37,794 nucleotides of DNA from DATHBD01 sp035296325 (GTDB lineage Bacteria > Actinomycetota > Actinomycetes > Mycobacteriales > Micromonosporaceae), in contig DATHBD010000036.1 in the NCBI GenBank assembly GCA_035296325.1, forward strand, positions 1 to 37,794, given 5' to 3'. Below are positions 16,147 to 25,213 of this stretch, piece after piece (the stretch's first letter is position 1; every line of letters begins with the position of its first letter). Below the pieces are notes generated by a model. That model worked only from the letters and a program-made list of their open reading frames with translations. It did no database searches and had not been told where the DNA came from. The position numbers were made by a program, and so were the translations under genes.

Positions 16147-16432
16147 CGCGATGCAGGCAGCGTGAACCCGGTGTTGGCCGGTGTGAGCCGGCGTGAGCCG
16201 GTCGGCGCGTCACTTTGGGGCTCACACGACAGCACTTCCCGGTTGCGGGATCACCCGGAGCCATCGGGCTTCCCGTATCGCCTGCGGGAGCGCGGACCGG
16301 CCAGATTCGGTCACGCATGCCACGACAACCGCACCGGACGGAAGGGAGAACGGCTCCCACGCCGCCTTCCGCGGGCGATCCCCATTCGCCCTCGCGACCC
16401 CTTCGGGTCGCGACCCGTGGAGGTGAGCTCCG
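16147..16432 (+). promoter_or_regulatory. Upstream region of the conjugation operon
   Basis: No gene. It holds GTGAGCCGG twice (about 16180-16200) and a GGGCTCACACGAC inverted relative to them near 16220, reminiscent of the ACTCACACGG repeats at 13.8 kb. The operon's promoter should lie here, but no clear -35/-10 pair was identified. The strong SD GGAGGTGAGC lies just before ATG 16433. Confidence 0.4.
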
Positions 16433-16777
16433 ATGCACCACACCCGCAAACGCCTCGTCCGTGCCTCGGCCTGGACCGCGACAGCCGTGACCATCGCCGT
16501 CGCGACCGGGTCGCCGGCCTACGCAGCCCCGGACCCGGGCACCGCCCGGCTCAACGCGATCCTCGACAACGCCACCGGGTGGCTGGTCGGCATCCTCGCC
16601 GCCCTGGCCACGCTGTTCCTGACCATCGGCGGGGTCCGCTACGTCATGGCCGGCGGCGACCCCGGTGAGGTCGAGAAGGCCAAGGGTTCCTTCAAGTCGG
16701 CGGTCCTGGGCTACGCCCTCGCCGCGCTCGCCCCGATCGTCGTGATGATCGTCAAGGGAATCCTCGGGATCGCGTGA
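16433..16777 (+). CDS. VirB2/TrbC-like pilin
   Basis: A 114-residue protein. Residues 1-31 form a signal peptide (MHHTRKRLVRAS, hydrophobic core, AYA-AP cleavage). Two transmembrane helices follow (about 48-68 WLVGILAALATLFLTIGGV; about 90-113 AVLGYALAALAPIVVMIVKGIL), joined by a short charged loop containing GGDPGEVEKAKGSFK. This is the VirB2/TrbC pilin layout: small, secreted, two helices, and a loop exposed in the pilus or channel. SD GGAGGTGAGC precedes the ATG, and the stop overlaps the next start (TGATG). First gene of the T4SS operon. Confidence 0.8.
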   Translation: MHHTRKRLVRASAWTATAVTIAVATGSPAYAAPDPGTARLNAILDNATGWLVGILAALATLFLTIGGVRYVMAGGDPGEVEKAKGSFKSAVLGYALAALAPIVVMIVKGILGIA

Positions 16778-17985
16778 TGTCCGGCTGGATCGAAGACCTC
16801 CTCGCCACGATGATCGACGGTGTCCTCAACTGGCTCACGTCCGGCACGATGGCGGCGCTGAACTGGGTGTTGGGGCTGCTATCTGAGACGGTGTTCACCA
16901 GCCCGGACGTCACCGCCCTGCCCCAGGTCGGGTACATGTCGGACCGGGCGCTGCTGGCGGCCAACGCGAGCCTGGCGCTGATCGTCACCGTCGTCGGGTT
17001 CCTCGCGATGACGCACGGCACGGTGCAGAACCGGCACTCCCTCAAGGAACTCCTGCCGCGGATGCTGATCGGGTTCGTCGCGGCGAACCTGTCCACCCCG
17101 ATCCTGACCACCTCCATCACCGGCGCGAACGCGTTGACCGCGGGGCTGGCCGGAGGGCAGTTCACCTCGCAGGACTCGTTCAACCAGATCAAGCGGGTCA
17201 TCGCCGGCGTGTCGAGCAGCCCGGAGCAGTTCGTCGTCGCACTCATCCTGCAATTGCTGGTCGTGTGGCTGCTCGTGCTACTCGTGATCACCTGGCTGGG
17301 GCGCCTCGCGGTGCTGCTGGTGGTCGGTGCGACCGCGCCAGTGGCGTTGCTGTGCCACAGCCTGCCGCAGACCGACCCGGTGGCCCGGGTGTGGTGGCGC
17401 ACCCTGGGTGGCTGCCTCGCGATCCAGATTCTGCAGGCGGTCACCCTGCACATGGCGGTCGCGACGTTACTGAGCAGCGACGCGGCCCTGCCCGCCCTCG
17501 GCCTGCCGAAGGATCCGACCGGCCTGTTCAACCTCCTCGTCACGTGCCTGCTGCTGTGGCTGGTGATCCGGATCCCGCGGTGGGTCGCGCGGACGTTCGG
17601 CGGCAACGCCGGGCGCGGCGGCAGCATGCTCGGCTCCATCGTGCGGCTCGTGGTCGTGCAGCAGGTCCTGGGCGCGATGGGCCTGCGCGGCGGCCGGCGA
17701 CTCCTCGGCCGTGGACCCGCCGCCGGCGCGCCCGGTATCCGCCCGCCGGCCACCCACTTCCACCAGCACGCCAACACCCACCAGCACGTCCACCTGCACC
17801 CGCCTCGCGACGGTCAACGACCTGGGACCGCCCGGTCGGGCGAGGCGGGTTCTCGACAGCCCTGGCCGGAAGGCCGGCCGGCGCGGCCGCACCCGGGGCG
17901 CCCACCAGCGGCGTTGGAGGGCCGCCCGGCGGTGCGTTCCCGGAAGCCGCGCCCGGCCATCGGCTCCGCGCCGAGTTCTCGCTGA
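16777..17985 (+). CDS. VirB6/TrbL-like membrane channel protein
   Basis: A 402-residue protein from ATG 16777, which overlaps the pilin stop; an in-frame GTG at 16774 is less likely. Five to six transmembrane helices lie between about 60 and 285 (LALIVTVVGFLAM; ELLPRMLIGFVAANL; FVVALILQLLVVWLLVLLVI; GRLAVLLVVGATAPVALLC; LFNLLVTCLLLWLVIRI). A soluble tail follows. This matches the VirB6/TrbL inner-membrane core of T4SS channels. The tail has an unusual His-rich stretch (THFHQHANTHQHVHLH, about 329-344) that could bind metal, then a Pro/Arg-rich disordered end. Confidence 0.75.
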   Translation: MSGWIEDLLATMIDGVLNWLTSGTMAALNWVLGLLSETVFTSPDVTALPQVGYMSDRALLAANASLALIVTVVGFLAMTHGTVQNRHSLKELLPRMLIGFVAANLSTPILTTSITGANALTAGLAGGQFTSQDSFNQIKRVIAGVSSSPEQFVVALILQLLVVWLLVLLVITWLGRLAVLLVVGATAPVALLCHSLPQTDPVARVWWRTLGGCLAIQILQAVTLHMAVATLLSSDAALPALGLPKDPTGLFNLLVTCLLLWLVIRIPRWVARTFGGNAGRGGSMLGSIVRLVVVQQVLGAMGLRGGRRLLGRGPAAGAPGIRPPATHFHQHANTHQHVHLHPPRDGQRPGTARSGEAGSRQPWPEGRPARPHPGRPPAALEGRPAVRSRKPRPAIGSAPSSR

Positions 17986-18016
17986 CCACCACATTTCTAC
18001 GACTGGAGTGACCTCG

Positions 18017-18955
18017 ATGAGCACTGATGAAGCGGTGCAGGCCCACGTGCCTGCCGATCTCGACGCGCCGGACCGGATCCTGTACGGGCTCACCGCCCGG
18101 CAGGTCGCCATCCTCGCCGCCACCGCGGCGGTGCTGTGGTTGGCGTTCCAAGCACTCACCCCCGCGGTGCCGGCGCCCACGGTGGGCATCGCCGCGGTGC
18201 CGGTCGCGGCGATCGCCGCCGCGGTGGCGCTCGGACGCCGCGACGGCATCACCATGGACCGCTGGCTGGTCGCCGCCGTCCGGGCCGGCCGCGCCCCGCG
18301 GCGGCTGGTCGCCGCAGCCGGACCGGTGCCCGCGGCGCCCGGGTGGGCGCCGCGGGTGGCCGACGCCGATGTCGCCGCCGGCGCCTTGGCCCCGCTGCGC
18401 TTGCCGGCGCGGGCGATCGCCGCGTCCGGTGTCGTCGACGTCGACGACGGACGGGTGGCGTTGACGGCGGTGTCCACGGTCAACGTCGGCTTGCGGACCC
18501 CCGGGGAGCAGCACGCCCTGGTGGACGCGACCGGGCGGTGGCTCAACGCGCTGTCCGGGCCGGTGCAGGTCGTCGTGTCCACCAGACGCGTCGACATGCA
18601 CGCCTACGCCGACGCCGTCGACGACCGCCTCGACGCGATGCCGCACCCAGCCCTGGCCGACGCCGCCGCCGGATACGCCCAGTTCCTGCGCTGGCTCGGC
18701 GAGGACCGCGACCCACTCGACCGGCACATCATCGTCGCCCACCACGCCGGCGGCGCGGACCCGACCGTGGCGCGCCGCCGCGCCGAACAGACCGCCCACG
18801 CCCTGGCCGGGTTCGGCTCGGGCACCCGCGTGCTGGACGGCGCGCAGGTCACCGATGCCCTGGTCAGCGCATGCGACCCGTGGGACCACGTCGCGCCAGG
18901 CCGAGCGACACCCCACGCCACGATCACCGGCGAGCTCCCGGCAGGGCCGTCATGA
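18017..18955 (+). CDS. PrgI-family T4SS membrane protein
   Basis: A 312-residue protein from ATG 18017 with SD GGAG 8 bases upstream; the frame is open further back but overlaps the VirB6 gene. AHVPADLDAPDRILYGLTAR starts the PrgI fold, followed by two transmembrane helices (QVAILAATAAVLWLAFQAL; VGIAAVPVAAIAAAVALG) and GITMDRWLVAAVR. The C-terminal part (about 120-312) is a soluble domain that in related systems is the N-terminal part of VirB4 (VVDVDDGRVALTAVSTVNV; PVQVVVSTRRVD). It overlaps the next gene by 4 nt (ATGA). It probably anchors VirB4 to the channel. Confidence 0.75.
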   Translation: MSTDEAVQAHVPADLDAPDRILYGLTARQVAILAATAAVLWLAFQALTPAVPAPTVGIAAVPVAAIAAAVALGRRDGITMDRWLVAAVRAGRAPRRLVAAAGPVPAAPGWAPRVADADVAAGALAPLRLPARAIAASGVVDVDDGRVALTAVSTVNVGLRTPGEQHALVDATGRWLNALSGPVQVVVSTRRVDMHAYADAVDDRLDAMPHPALADAAAGYAQFLRWLGEDRDPLDRHIIVAHHAGGADPTVARRRAEQTAHALAGFGSGTRVLDGAQVTDALVSACDPWDHVAPGRATPHATITGELPAGPS

Positions 18956-20823
18956 AGCTCCAGTTGCTACCGCGCCGCGGCCGACGCGATGCCGAACGGA
19001 CCACGGCCGACGACGGTGTGCTTGCGGTGGCCACCGCGGTCGGCCCGGACAGCGTGGAGGTCAGCACGCGGCAGATCCGGCTCGGGCTGGGTTACGCGGC
19101 GACGTTCGCCGTTACCGGCTACCCGGCCGTGGTCGGCATCGCCTGGCTCGAGTCGGTGCTGTCCTGGCCCGGGCGCCTCGACGTCGCCATGCACATCCAT
19201 CCGATCACCAACACGACGGCGGCCGGGCAGCTACGCCGCAACCGCGCCAAACTCGAATCCACCCGCCGGATCGACGCCGACAAGGGCAAACTCGGTGATC
19301 CGAGCGTCGACGCCGCCGCGCAGGACGCCGCCGACCTGGCCAACCGGATCGCCCGCGGCGAGGCCAAGTTGTTCGCCGCCGGCATCTACATCACGGTGCA
19401 CGCCGCCACCGCCGACGCCCTCATCGAGGCGTGCGAGCAGGTCCGCGCCGCCGCCGCGTCGATGCTCATCGACGTGCACCCAGTCACCCATCGCCACCTG
19501 CAGGGCTGGACCACCACCCTGCCGCTGGGCGTGGACAGCCTCCGCATGCACCGCACCCTCGACACCCACGCCCTGGCCGCGGCGTTCCCGTTCGGCTCCC
19601 CGGACCTGCCCGCCCCGCTGCCCGGTGACCCGCCCGCCTCAGGCGGAATTCTTTACGGCTTGAACGTCGCCTCACCGGGCGTAGTGGTGTGGGACCGCTG
19701 GTCGCAGGACAACCACAACTCCGTTCTGCTCGCCCGCTCCGGTGCCGGCAAGTCGTACCTCACCAAACTCGAGGTGCTGCGCAACCTCTACCAGGGCGTA
19801 CACGTCGCAGTTGTCGACCCCGAAGACGAATACGTACGCCTCGCCGAACGCGTCGGCGGGACCGTCGTGCAACTCGGCGCACCCGGCGTGCGGCTCAACC
19901 CGCTCGACATCCCCACCGGCAACCGCGACCTCGACACGTTTTCCCGTCGGTGCCGTTTCCTGCACACCGTCGTCGCGGTCCTTGCCGGCACCGCCGGCAC
20001 GACCCTGCCGCCGGAGGAGACGGCGGCCCTGGACACCGCGGTCATCGCTACCTACAACAACGCCGGGATCAACAGCGACTCCGGCACCTGGAACCTCCCG
20101 GCGCCGCTGCTGCGCGACCTGCACGCCACGCTCGCGGCCGACCCCGACCCGGCCGCGCAGCGCCTGGCCGCCCGCCTCGCGCCCTGGACCGTCGGGTCGT
20201 TCAGGTCCCTGTTCGACGGGCCCACCACGTCGCGGCCCGACGGGCACCTCGTTGTCTGGTCGCTGCGGCACCTCACCGACGAGGTCAAGACGATCGGGAC
20301 GCTGCTGGCGCTGGATCACATCTGGCGAACCATCGACGCACCGGCCAGCACCCGCAGCGGCCGGCCCCGCACCCCACGGCGCCGCCTCGTCGTCGTGGAC
20401 GAGGCGTGGCTCATGCTGCGCAACGGCGTCGCCGCCACCTGGATGTTCAAGATGGCCAAAGCCGCCCGCAAACGCCACGCCGGCCTCGCGGTCATCACCC
20501 AGGACGCCGCGGACGTGCTCGGCACCCATCTCGGCCGGGCGGTCGTCGCCAACGCCGCCACCCAGGTCCTGATGCGCCAAGCACCACAGGCCATCGACGC
20601 CATCGTCGACGCGTTCAACCTCACCGACACCGAACGCCACGGGCTGCTCTCCGCGCGCCGCGGCGAAGCGCTCCTCGTCGCGGGCGCACATCGGGTCCGC
20701 TTCGAGGTCGTCGCCGACACCGACGAGCACGACCTCGCCCTGACCGAGACACCGGCCACCGCACCGCCGCAGGGCGCGGTGACGCACCTACCCGGCGACC
20801 CCGATAACGACGCCCTGTTCTGA
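18952..20823 (+). CDS. VirB4-like conjugation ATPase
   Basis: A 623-residue protein from ATG 18952, coupled to the preceding gene (ATGA). The N-terminal domain includes a conserved MHIHPI stretch (about 81-86). The C-terminal ATPase has Walker A ARSGAGKSYLTK at about 260, VDPEDEY at about 285, and Walker B RRLVVVDEAWLML at about 480, followed by TQDAADVLG and MRQAP, all typical of VirB4/TraC ATPases that drive pilus and substrate handling at the inner membrane. No membrane segment is evident besides a weak hydrophobic one near 50-65. Length is in the usual VirB4 range, with part of the N-terminal domain apparently in the PrgI-like neighbour. Confidence 0.9.
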   Translation: MKLQLLPRRGRRDAERTTADDGVLAVATAVGPDSVEVSTRQIRLGLGYAATFAVTGYPAVVGIAWLESVLSWPGRLDVAMHIHPITNTTAAGQLRRNRAKLESTRRIDADKGKLGDPSVDAAAQDAADLANRIARGEAKLFAAGIYITVHAATADALIEACEQVRAAAASMLIDVHPVTHRHLQGWTTTLPLGVDSLRMHRTLDTHALAAAFPFGSPDLPAPLPGDPPASGGILYGLNVASPGVVVWDRWSQDNHNSVLLARSGAGKSYLTKLEVLRNLYQGVHVAVVDPEDEYVRLAERVGGTVVQLGAPGVRLNPLDIPTGNRDLDTFSRRCRFLHTVVAVLAGTAGTTLPPEETAALDTAVIATYNNAGINSDSGTWNLPAPLLRDLHATLAADPDPAAQRLAARLAPWTVGSFRSLFDGPTTSRPDGHLVVWSLRHLTDEVKTIGTLLALDHIWRTIDAPASTRSGRPRTPRRRLVVVDEAWLMLRNGVAATWMFKMAKAARKRHAGLAVITQDAADVLGTHLGRAVVANAATQVLMRQAPQAIDAIVDAFNLTDTERHGLLSARRGEALLVAGAHRVRFEVVADTDEHDLALTETPATAPPQGAVTHLPGDPDNDALF

Positions 20824-20903
20824 CCTCGATCCCTCGGGCCCAGGCCCACCGGCCCGCCCTCGCACGCCCCGGCACTCACCCGCTCACCCCGAGAAGGCCC
20901 CGT

Positions 20904-23462
20904 ATGTTCACCGTCCCATCCGCACCCGCACCGATCCCGGCTCCTGGACTGCGCCCGCCGCCCGGCCACGGCGCCGCGCTGGCGAACCTCTGGGCCTGGG
21001 CCTCGCACCGGCCTTGGCTCGCCCTGATCGCCATCACCGTCCTGCTCTGCTGGGCCGTCGCCACGTCGCTGGTGCTGCGATGGCGCCACGCCAGGCTCAC
21101 CCGCGACGCCCAGCAGGTCACCATCACCACCCCACCTGAGGTCGACGAGGCGGGCGCCGCGCAGTTCTGGCGCACCGTGTACGGGACGCTGCACCGAACC
21201 GCCGCGCAGCGGCTGCTCCACGGCACCCCGCACCTGGCATACGAGTACCGGTGGGCCGGCCGCGCGCTGACCGTCGTGATCTGGGTGCCCGGCACCGTGG
21301 CCGTGCGGGCCGTCGCCGCCGCCGCCCGCGCCGCGTGGCCGGCATCCACCGTCACCATCGACAACGCCACCGCCCCGATTCCGATCGACGGACCCACCGC
21401 CGAGGTCGGTGGGGCGTTGCTGCCGGTGAAGGCGGAGGCGTACCCGCTGCGCGCCGAGCACGACACCGACCCGCTCCGCCAGGTCGTCGGCGCCGGCACC
21501 GGCCTACGCCACCACGAACACGCCTGCATCCAGATCCTGGCCCGGCCCGCCGCACCCCGGCGCCTCGCCCGGATGCGCCGCGCCACCGGGCAGCTGCGCG
21601 ACCCCAGCGCGCACGGCGCCCTCGACCCGGCCGCGCCGCTGCGGTGGCTGCTCGACCTGGTCACGCCCGGCCCCTCCCCCAGCCGGACCAGCCCCGGCAG
21701 CGGTGCCACCAAGCCGGACCCGGCGCGGGAGCGGGACATCCGCTCGGTCATCGACAAGGCCACCGACGGCCCGCACTGGGAAACCGCGATCCGCTACGCC
21801 GTCACCACCAGCAGCGACCGCGGGCAGGACAGCCACGACCTGCAGGTGCGGCTGTCCGGGATCGCCGGCGGGCTCGCCGCCGCGTACGCCGTCTACACCG
21901 GCCCGAACCGGCTACGCCGTGTCCGCATGCCACACGCCACCGCCACGCTGAGCAGGCGGGCGCTGCGCCGCGGCTTCGTGCTGTCCACACCGGAGCTGAC
22001 GAGCCTCGCCGGGCTCCCCACCGACGTCGCCGTGCCCGGCCTGGCCCGCGCCCGCGCCAAGGCCGTCCCCGCTCCAGTGCAGGTCCTCACCGGCGGCCGC
22101 AACACCATCCCCCTGGGCCGCGCCCAGGTCGGCAACCACGGCATCGCCCTTGCCGTCGCCGACGCCCGCCAACACGCCCACGTCGTCGGCTCCACCGGCT
22201 CCGGCAAATCGACCCTGCTCCTCAACGTCATCCTGGCGCACATCAAGGCCGGCCGCGGCGTCGTCGTCATCGACCCAAAAGGCGACCTCGTCACCGACAT
22301 CCTGGACCGGCTGCCGTTCGACGCCGCCGCCAAAGTCGTGCTGCTGGACCCAGCGCAGGATCCGCCCCCGGCGTTCAACCCGCTGCAGGGCGACGACGAC
22401 GACCTCGTCGTCGACAACATCGTCTCGATCTTCGGCAAGATCTTCGCCCGCCACTGGGGACCGCGCATCGACGACATCCTGCGTTCCGCGCTACTCACCC
22501 TGATGCAACGGGCCAACCCGATGCTCACCATGGTCCCGCCTCTGCTCAATGACAAGCAGCTTCGCGCCGAACTCACCGCGGACCTGCACGACCCGGCCGG
22601 GCTCGGCGGCTTCTGGACCTGGTACGACAATCTGCCCGAAGGCATCCGCGCCCAAGCCGTCGGGCCGGTGCTCGCCCGGCTCCGCGCGATGCTCACCCGC
22701 CGGTTCGTCCGCCGCGTCGTGGGCCAACCCACGTCGTCGTTCGACATGGCCCAGATCCTCGACGGCGCGATCTTGCTCTGCCGCCTCCCCAAAGGTGTCC
22801 TGGGCGACGACACCACCCGTCTACTCGGCTCCTTCGTCGTCGCGTCCGCGTGGCAGGCCGCCACCGCCCGAGCCGGGCGTCCCGAGGACCAACGCCGCGA
22901 CGCCGTGCTCGTCATCGACGAGTGCCAGAACTTCCTCAACCTGCCGAGATCGATCGACGAGATCTGCGCCGAGGCCCGCGGCTACCACCTTTCACTGATT
23001 CTGGCCCACCAAGACCTCACCCAGTTGCCTAGGGAGACCGCGGCGGCGATCAGCGCGAACTGCCGCAACAAGATTGTCTTTAACTGCTCACCGGAGGACG
23101 CCCGGGTGCTGGCTCGCCACACCTGGCCCGAACTCGACGAACATGACCTGTCCCACCTGGACCGGTTCACCGCCGCCACCCGCCTCGTCGTCGACGGGGC
23201 GGAAACCGCCGCGTTCACCATGCTCACCAACCCGCCACCCGAACCGGAGGGCAAGGCCGACCTGATCCGCGCCGAGGTCGCCCGGCTGACCGCAGAACGG
23301 CTACCCAACACCCAGCCGGCCAACGCGCAACGAGCCGGACTGCCCGCCGACATCCCCGCCCCCGGCCAGCGGCACTCCACCCGCGTCAACCGTCGGCGCC
23401 CGGAACGGCCGCCACCCGACGGTCCGGACAACGACCAACACCGCAGCGCACATCACGGCTGA
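20904..23462 (+). CDS. VirD4/TraG-like coupling ATPase
   Basis: An 852-residue protein with SD GAGAAGG before ATG 20904. A transmembrane helix lies at about 35-55 (WLALIAITVLLCWAVATSLVL). The long middle region precedes an ATPase with Walker A GSTGSGKSTLL at about 430, VVVIDPKGDLVTDIL at about 453, and Walker B VLVIDECQNFLNLP at about 668. Sensor LILAHQDLTQLP and a C-terminal NPPPEPEGKADLIR tail follow. This matches coupling proteins that bring relaxase-bound DNA to the T4SS; HerA-like helicases share the motifs, but the membrane anchor and gene order favour VirD4. The last 60 residues are disordered. Confidence 0.85.
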   Translation: MFTVPSAPAPIPAPGLRPPPGHGAALANLWAWASHRPWLALIAITVLLCWAVATSLVLRWRHARLTRDAQQVTITTPPEVDEAGAAQFWRTVYGTLHRTAAQRLLHGTPHLAYEYRWAGRALTVVIWVPGTVAVRAVAAAARAAWPASTVTIDNATAPIPIDGPTAEVGGALLPVKAEAYPLRAEHDTDPLRQVVGAGTGLRHHEHACIQILARPAAPRRLARMRRATGQLRDPSAHGALDPAAPLRWLLDLVTPGPSPSRTSPGSGATKPDPARERDIRSVIDKATDGPHWETAIRYAVTTSSDRGQDSHDLQVRLSGIAGGLAAAYAVYTGPNRLRRVRMPHATATLSRRALRRGFVLSTPELTSLAGLPTDVAVPGLARARAKAVPAPVQVLTGGRNTIPLGRAQVGNHGIALAVADARQHAHVVGSTGSGKSTLLLNVILAHIKAGRGVVVIDPKGDLVTDILDRLPFDAAAKVVLLDPAQDPPPAFNPLQGDDDDLVVDNIVSIFGKIFARHWGPRIDDILRSALLTLMQRANPMLTMVPPLLNDKQLRAELTADLHDPAGLGGFWTWYDNLPEGIRAQAVGPVLARLRAMLTRRFVRRVVGQPTSSFDMAQILDGAILLCRLPKGVLGDDTTRLLGSFVVASAWQAATARAGRPEDQRRDAVLVIDECQNFLNLPRSIDEICAEARGYHLSLILAHQDLTQLPRETAAAISANCRNKIVFNCSPEDARVLARHTWPELDEHDLSHLDRFTAATRLVVDGAETAAFTMLTNPPPEPEGKADLIRAEVARLTAERLPNTQPANAQRAGLPADIPAPGQRHSTRVNRRRPERPPPDGPDNDQHRSAHHG

Positions 23463-23497
23463 CACCAGGCCCGGCAGCCGGGCGGGCAATGACCGTA

Positions 23498-23533
23498 GCA
23501 GCGGGGCCGGCCACGTACTGCCGGCCCCGCTGC
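23498..23533 (+). terminator. Perfect 14-bp hairpin between coupling-protein and relaxation-protein genes
   Basis: GCAGCGGGGCCGGC (23498-23511) pairs perfectly with 23520-23533 around an 8-nt loop, in the 110-base gap. It could be a terminator, attenuator or mRNA-processing stem. Confidence 0.6.
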
Positions 23534-23572
23534 CGACCCGCCACACCCCAACACCGCAGGAAGGAGCAGCCG

Positions 23573-24571
23573 ATGGCCGAACCGCGCCCACCGCGACATC
23601 CCCGTCCCGGGGATACCCCACCGCATGCGACCCGCCTCCGCCGGCCCGTCCTCCGGTCGTCGGCTCCGGCCCATTCCCCGTCGTCCGTCCCGGCGTCCGG
23701 CCTGCCGGCGGCCAAGGTCGTCGACGTGCTGCGATCCCTGTCGCATCTCACTGCCCGCGACCTGCTCATCGCCGACTGGCTTGACCAGCACGGTGTGCTC
23801 ACCACCGCTCAGATCAGCCAGGCCCACTTCAGCAACATCACCACCGCCAGCCACCGCCTGGCCAAACTGCGCGCCATCGGCCTGCTCGACCGGTTCCACC
23901 GACCGCTGCCCGGCGGCGGGTTCGGCCCCTGGCACTGGGTCATCGGCGCTCTCGGCGCACAACTCATCGCCGCCGCCCGGGAAACCACCCCACCCACACC
24001 CCGCCAACTCGCCCAACGCCACGCGCGCCTCGCCGCCAGCTTGCACCTACCGCACCGCCTGGGCGCCAACCAATTCTTCATCGACCTGCACACCCACGCC
24101 CGTCAGACCCCAGGCGCCCGGCTGGTGCGGTGGTGGTCCGAACGCGACACCGCCCGCCGCTACCACCAACGCATCCACCCCGACGGACACGCCCTCTGGC
24201 GCACCAACGGCACCACCATCGGGGTGTTCCTGGAGTTCGACACCGGCACCGAAGACCTCACCCGACTGACCCGCAAACTCCACGCCTACGACCAGCTCGC
24301 CGCCGACGGCGGCCCCACCTACCCCGTCCTGTTCTGGCTGCACAGCCCCACCCGCGAACAGCACCTCCACGACGTCCTCGACCAGCGCCGCAGAAGTGGC
24401 GCCGCCCCAGCCGCCACCGCCGTTCGCGGCGCGCACGGCCCCGCCGAAACTGTGTGGACGCTCGACGGGCACCACCGGCTCACACTGACGCAGTTGCCGT
24501 TCCACCACGGCGAACCCGACAGCATGTACAACCCGAACTTGCACGACCCGACCCTTGACCAGGAACTGTGA
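23573..24571 (+). CDS. Replication-relaxation family protein
   Basis: A 332-residue protein from ATG 23573 with SD AAGGAG 8 bases upstream; the frame is open 28 codons further but has no signal there. A winged-helix N-terminus (TARDLLIADWLDQHGVLTTA, then LAKLRAIGLLDRF, about 60-110) precedes a C-terminal part with ARLVRWWSERDTARRY, GVFLEFDTGTEDLTRLTRKL and YPVLFWLHSPTRE, typical of the replication-relaxation (Replic_Relax) family on actinobacterial plasmids and ICEs. The E-F-D...K pattern resembles a restriction-endonuclease-like fold. It is the best candidate here for processing the transfer origin, since no classical HUH relaxase is visible. Confidence 0.8.
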   Translation: MAEPRPPRHPRPGDTPPHATRLRRPVLRSSAPAHSPSSVPASGLPAAKVVDVLRSLSHLTARDLLIADWLDQHGVLTTAQISQAHFSNITTASHRLAKLRAIGLLDRFHRPLPGGGFGPWHWVIGALGAQLIAAARETTPPTPRQLAQRHARLAASLHLPHRLGANQFFIDLHTHARQTPGARLVRWWSERDTARRYHQRIHPDGHALWRTNGTTIGVFLEFDTGTEDLTRLTRKLHAYDQLAADGGPTYPVLFWLHSPTREQHLHDVLDQRRRSGAAPAATAVRGAHGPAETVWTLDGHHRLTLTQLPFHHGEPDSMYNPNLHDPTLDQEL

Positions 24572-24821
24572 GAACCCACGCCGCCATGTGAGCGTGCCCG
24601 GCAGATCTGACACCGACACACGCGGTCTCACACTCGCGCTCCGACCGGTGCGGTGTGACATCACCGGGCCCTACCGTTGGAAGCTCACCCACACCTCCAC
24701 ACGACGCACCACCCCGCACGCCCGCCCCGCGTTTCGGGCACGCCGGAGTCGCAGAGCCCACCCGCATCCCAGCCGGTCGGCAACGACCACCCGACGTTCA
24801 CCCCACGCCCCGGCAGACCTG

Positions 24822-24858
24822 CCACCCGCACATCGCACCACCCGCACATCGCACCACC
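24822..24858. repeat. Tandem 16-bp repeat
   Basis: CCACCCGCACATCGCA occurs twice head to tail (24822-24837, 24838-24853), followed by a partial third copy (CCACC). Confidence 0.7.
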
Positions 24859-25062
24859 GGAACTCGCACCATCGATCATTCGTCGCGTCGGACGGGTTCA
24901 CCACCCGTTCTCCCCACGCCTACCCGGACTCCGGCGCCCCACCGCCCGTTGACGGCGACCCGCACGATCGCGGCCGCGCGTATGCGCGCCGCTGGCAAGG
25001 CGTCGTCGAGGGTTCGCGCCCGTGCTCAATTCCCTTGGTTGCCAGAGGGGACGTTCATCACC

Positions 25063-25128
25063 ATGTCCGAAACCGCCGTATCCGCTGTCGTACCGCTTCA
25101 CCGTCACGTCGGCGCCGAGCACCGCTGA
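25063..25128 (+). CDS. Possible 21-residue peptide
   Basis: ATG 25063 to TGA 25128 encodes MSETAVSAVVPLHRHVGAEH plus one Arg. A GAGGGGA stretch lies about 12 bases upstream, a little far for an SD. The composition is more protein-like than the surrounding frames. It could be a leader peptide or chance. Confidence 0.25.
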   Translation: MSETAVSAVVPLHRHVGAEHR

Positions 25129-25213
25129 CCGCCCCTGCGCAACCCGGCCGGTACGCCCCTGACGACGTACCGGCACCCACCCTGCCCGCCACTGCTGGAA
25201 GGACGCCCCCGAC

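Larger units (their letters stand above)
24572..25213. other. 640-base spacer, candidate transfer-origin region
   Basis: No convincing large gene. A frame open from 24555 to 25217 has a His/Arg/Thr-rich, shadow-like composition and no SD. The spacer holds TGTGAG/CTCACAC motifs (about 24591 and 24630), a 16-bp tandem repeat at 24822-24853 and a possible 21-codon ORF at 25063. A spacer this long next to the relaxation-protein gene is where an oriT could lie; this is inference only. Confidence 0.35.

Noticed and set aside
17467..18916. Long reverse ORFs opposite the VirB6/PrgI genes
   Set aside because: They mirror the codon bias of the coding strand and have no motifs; the forward genes are well supported.
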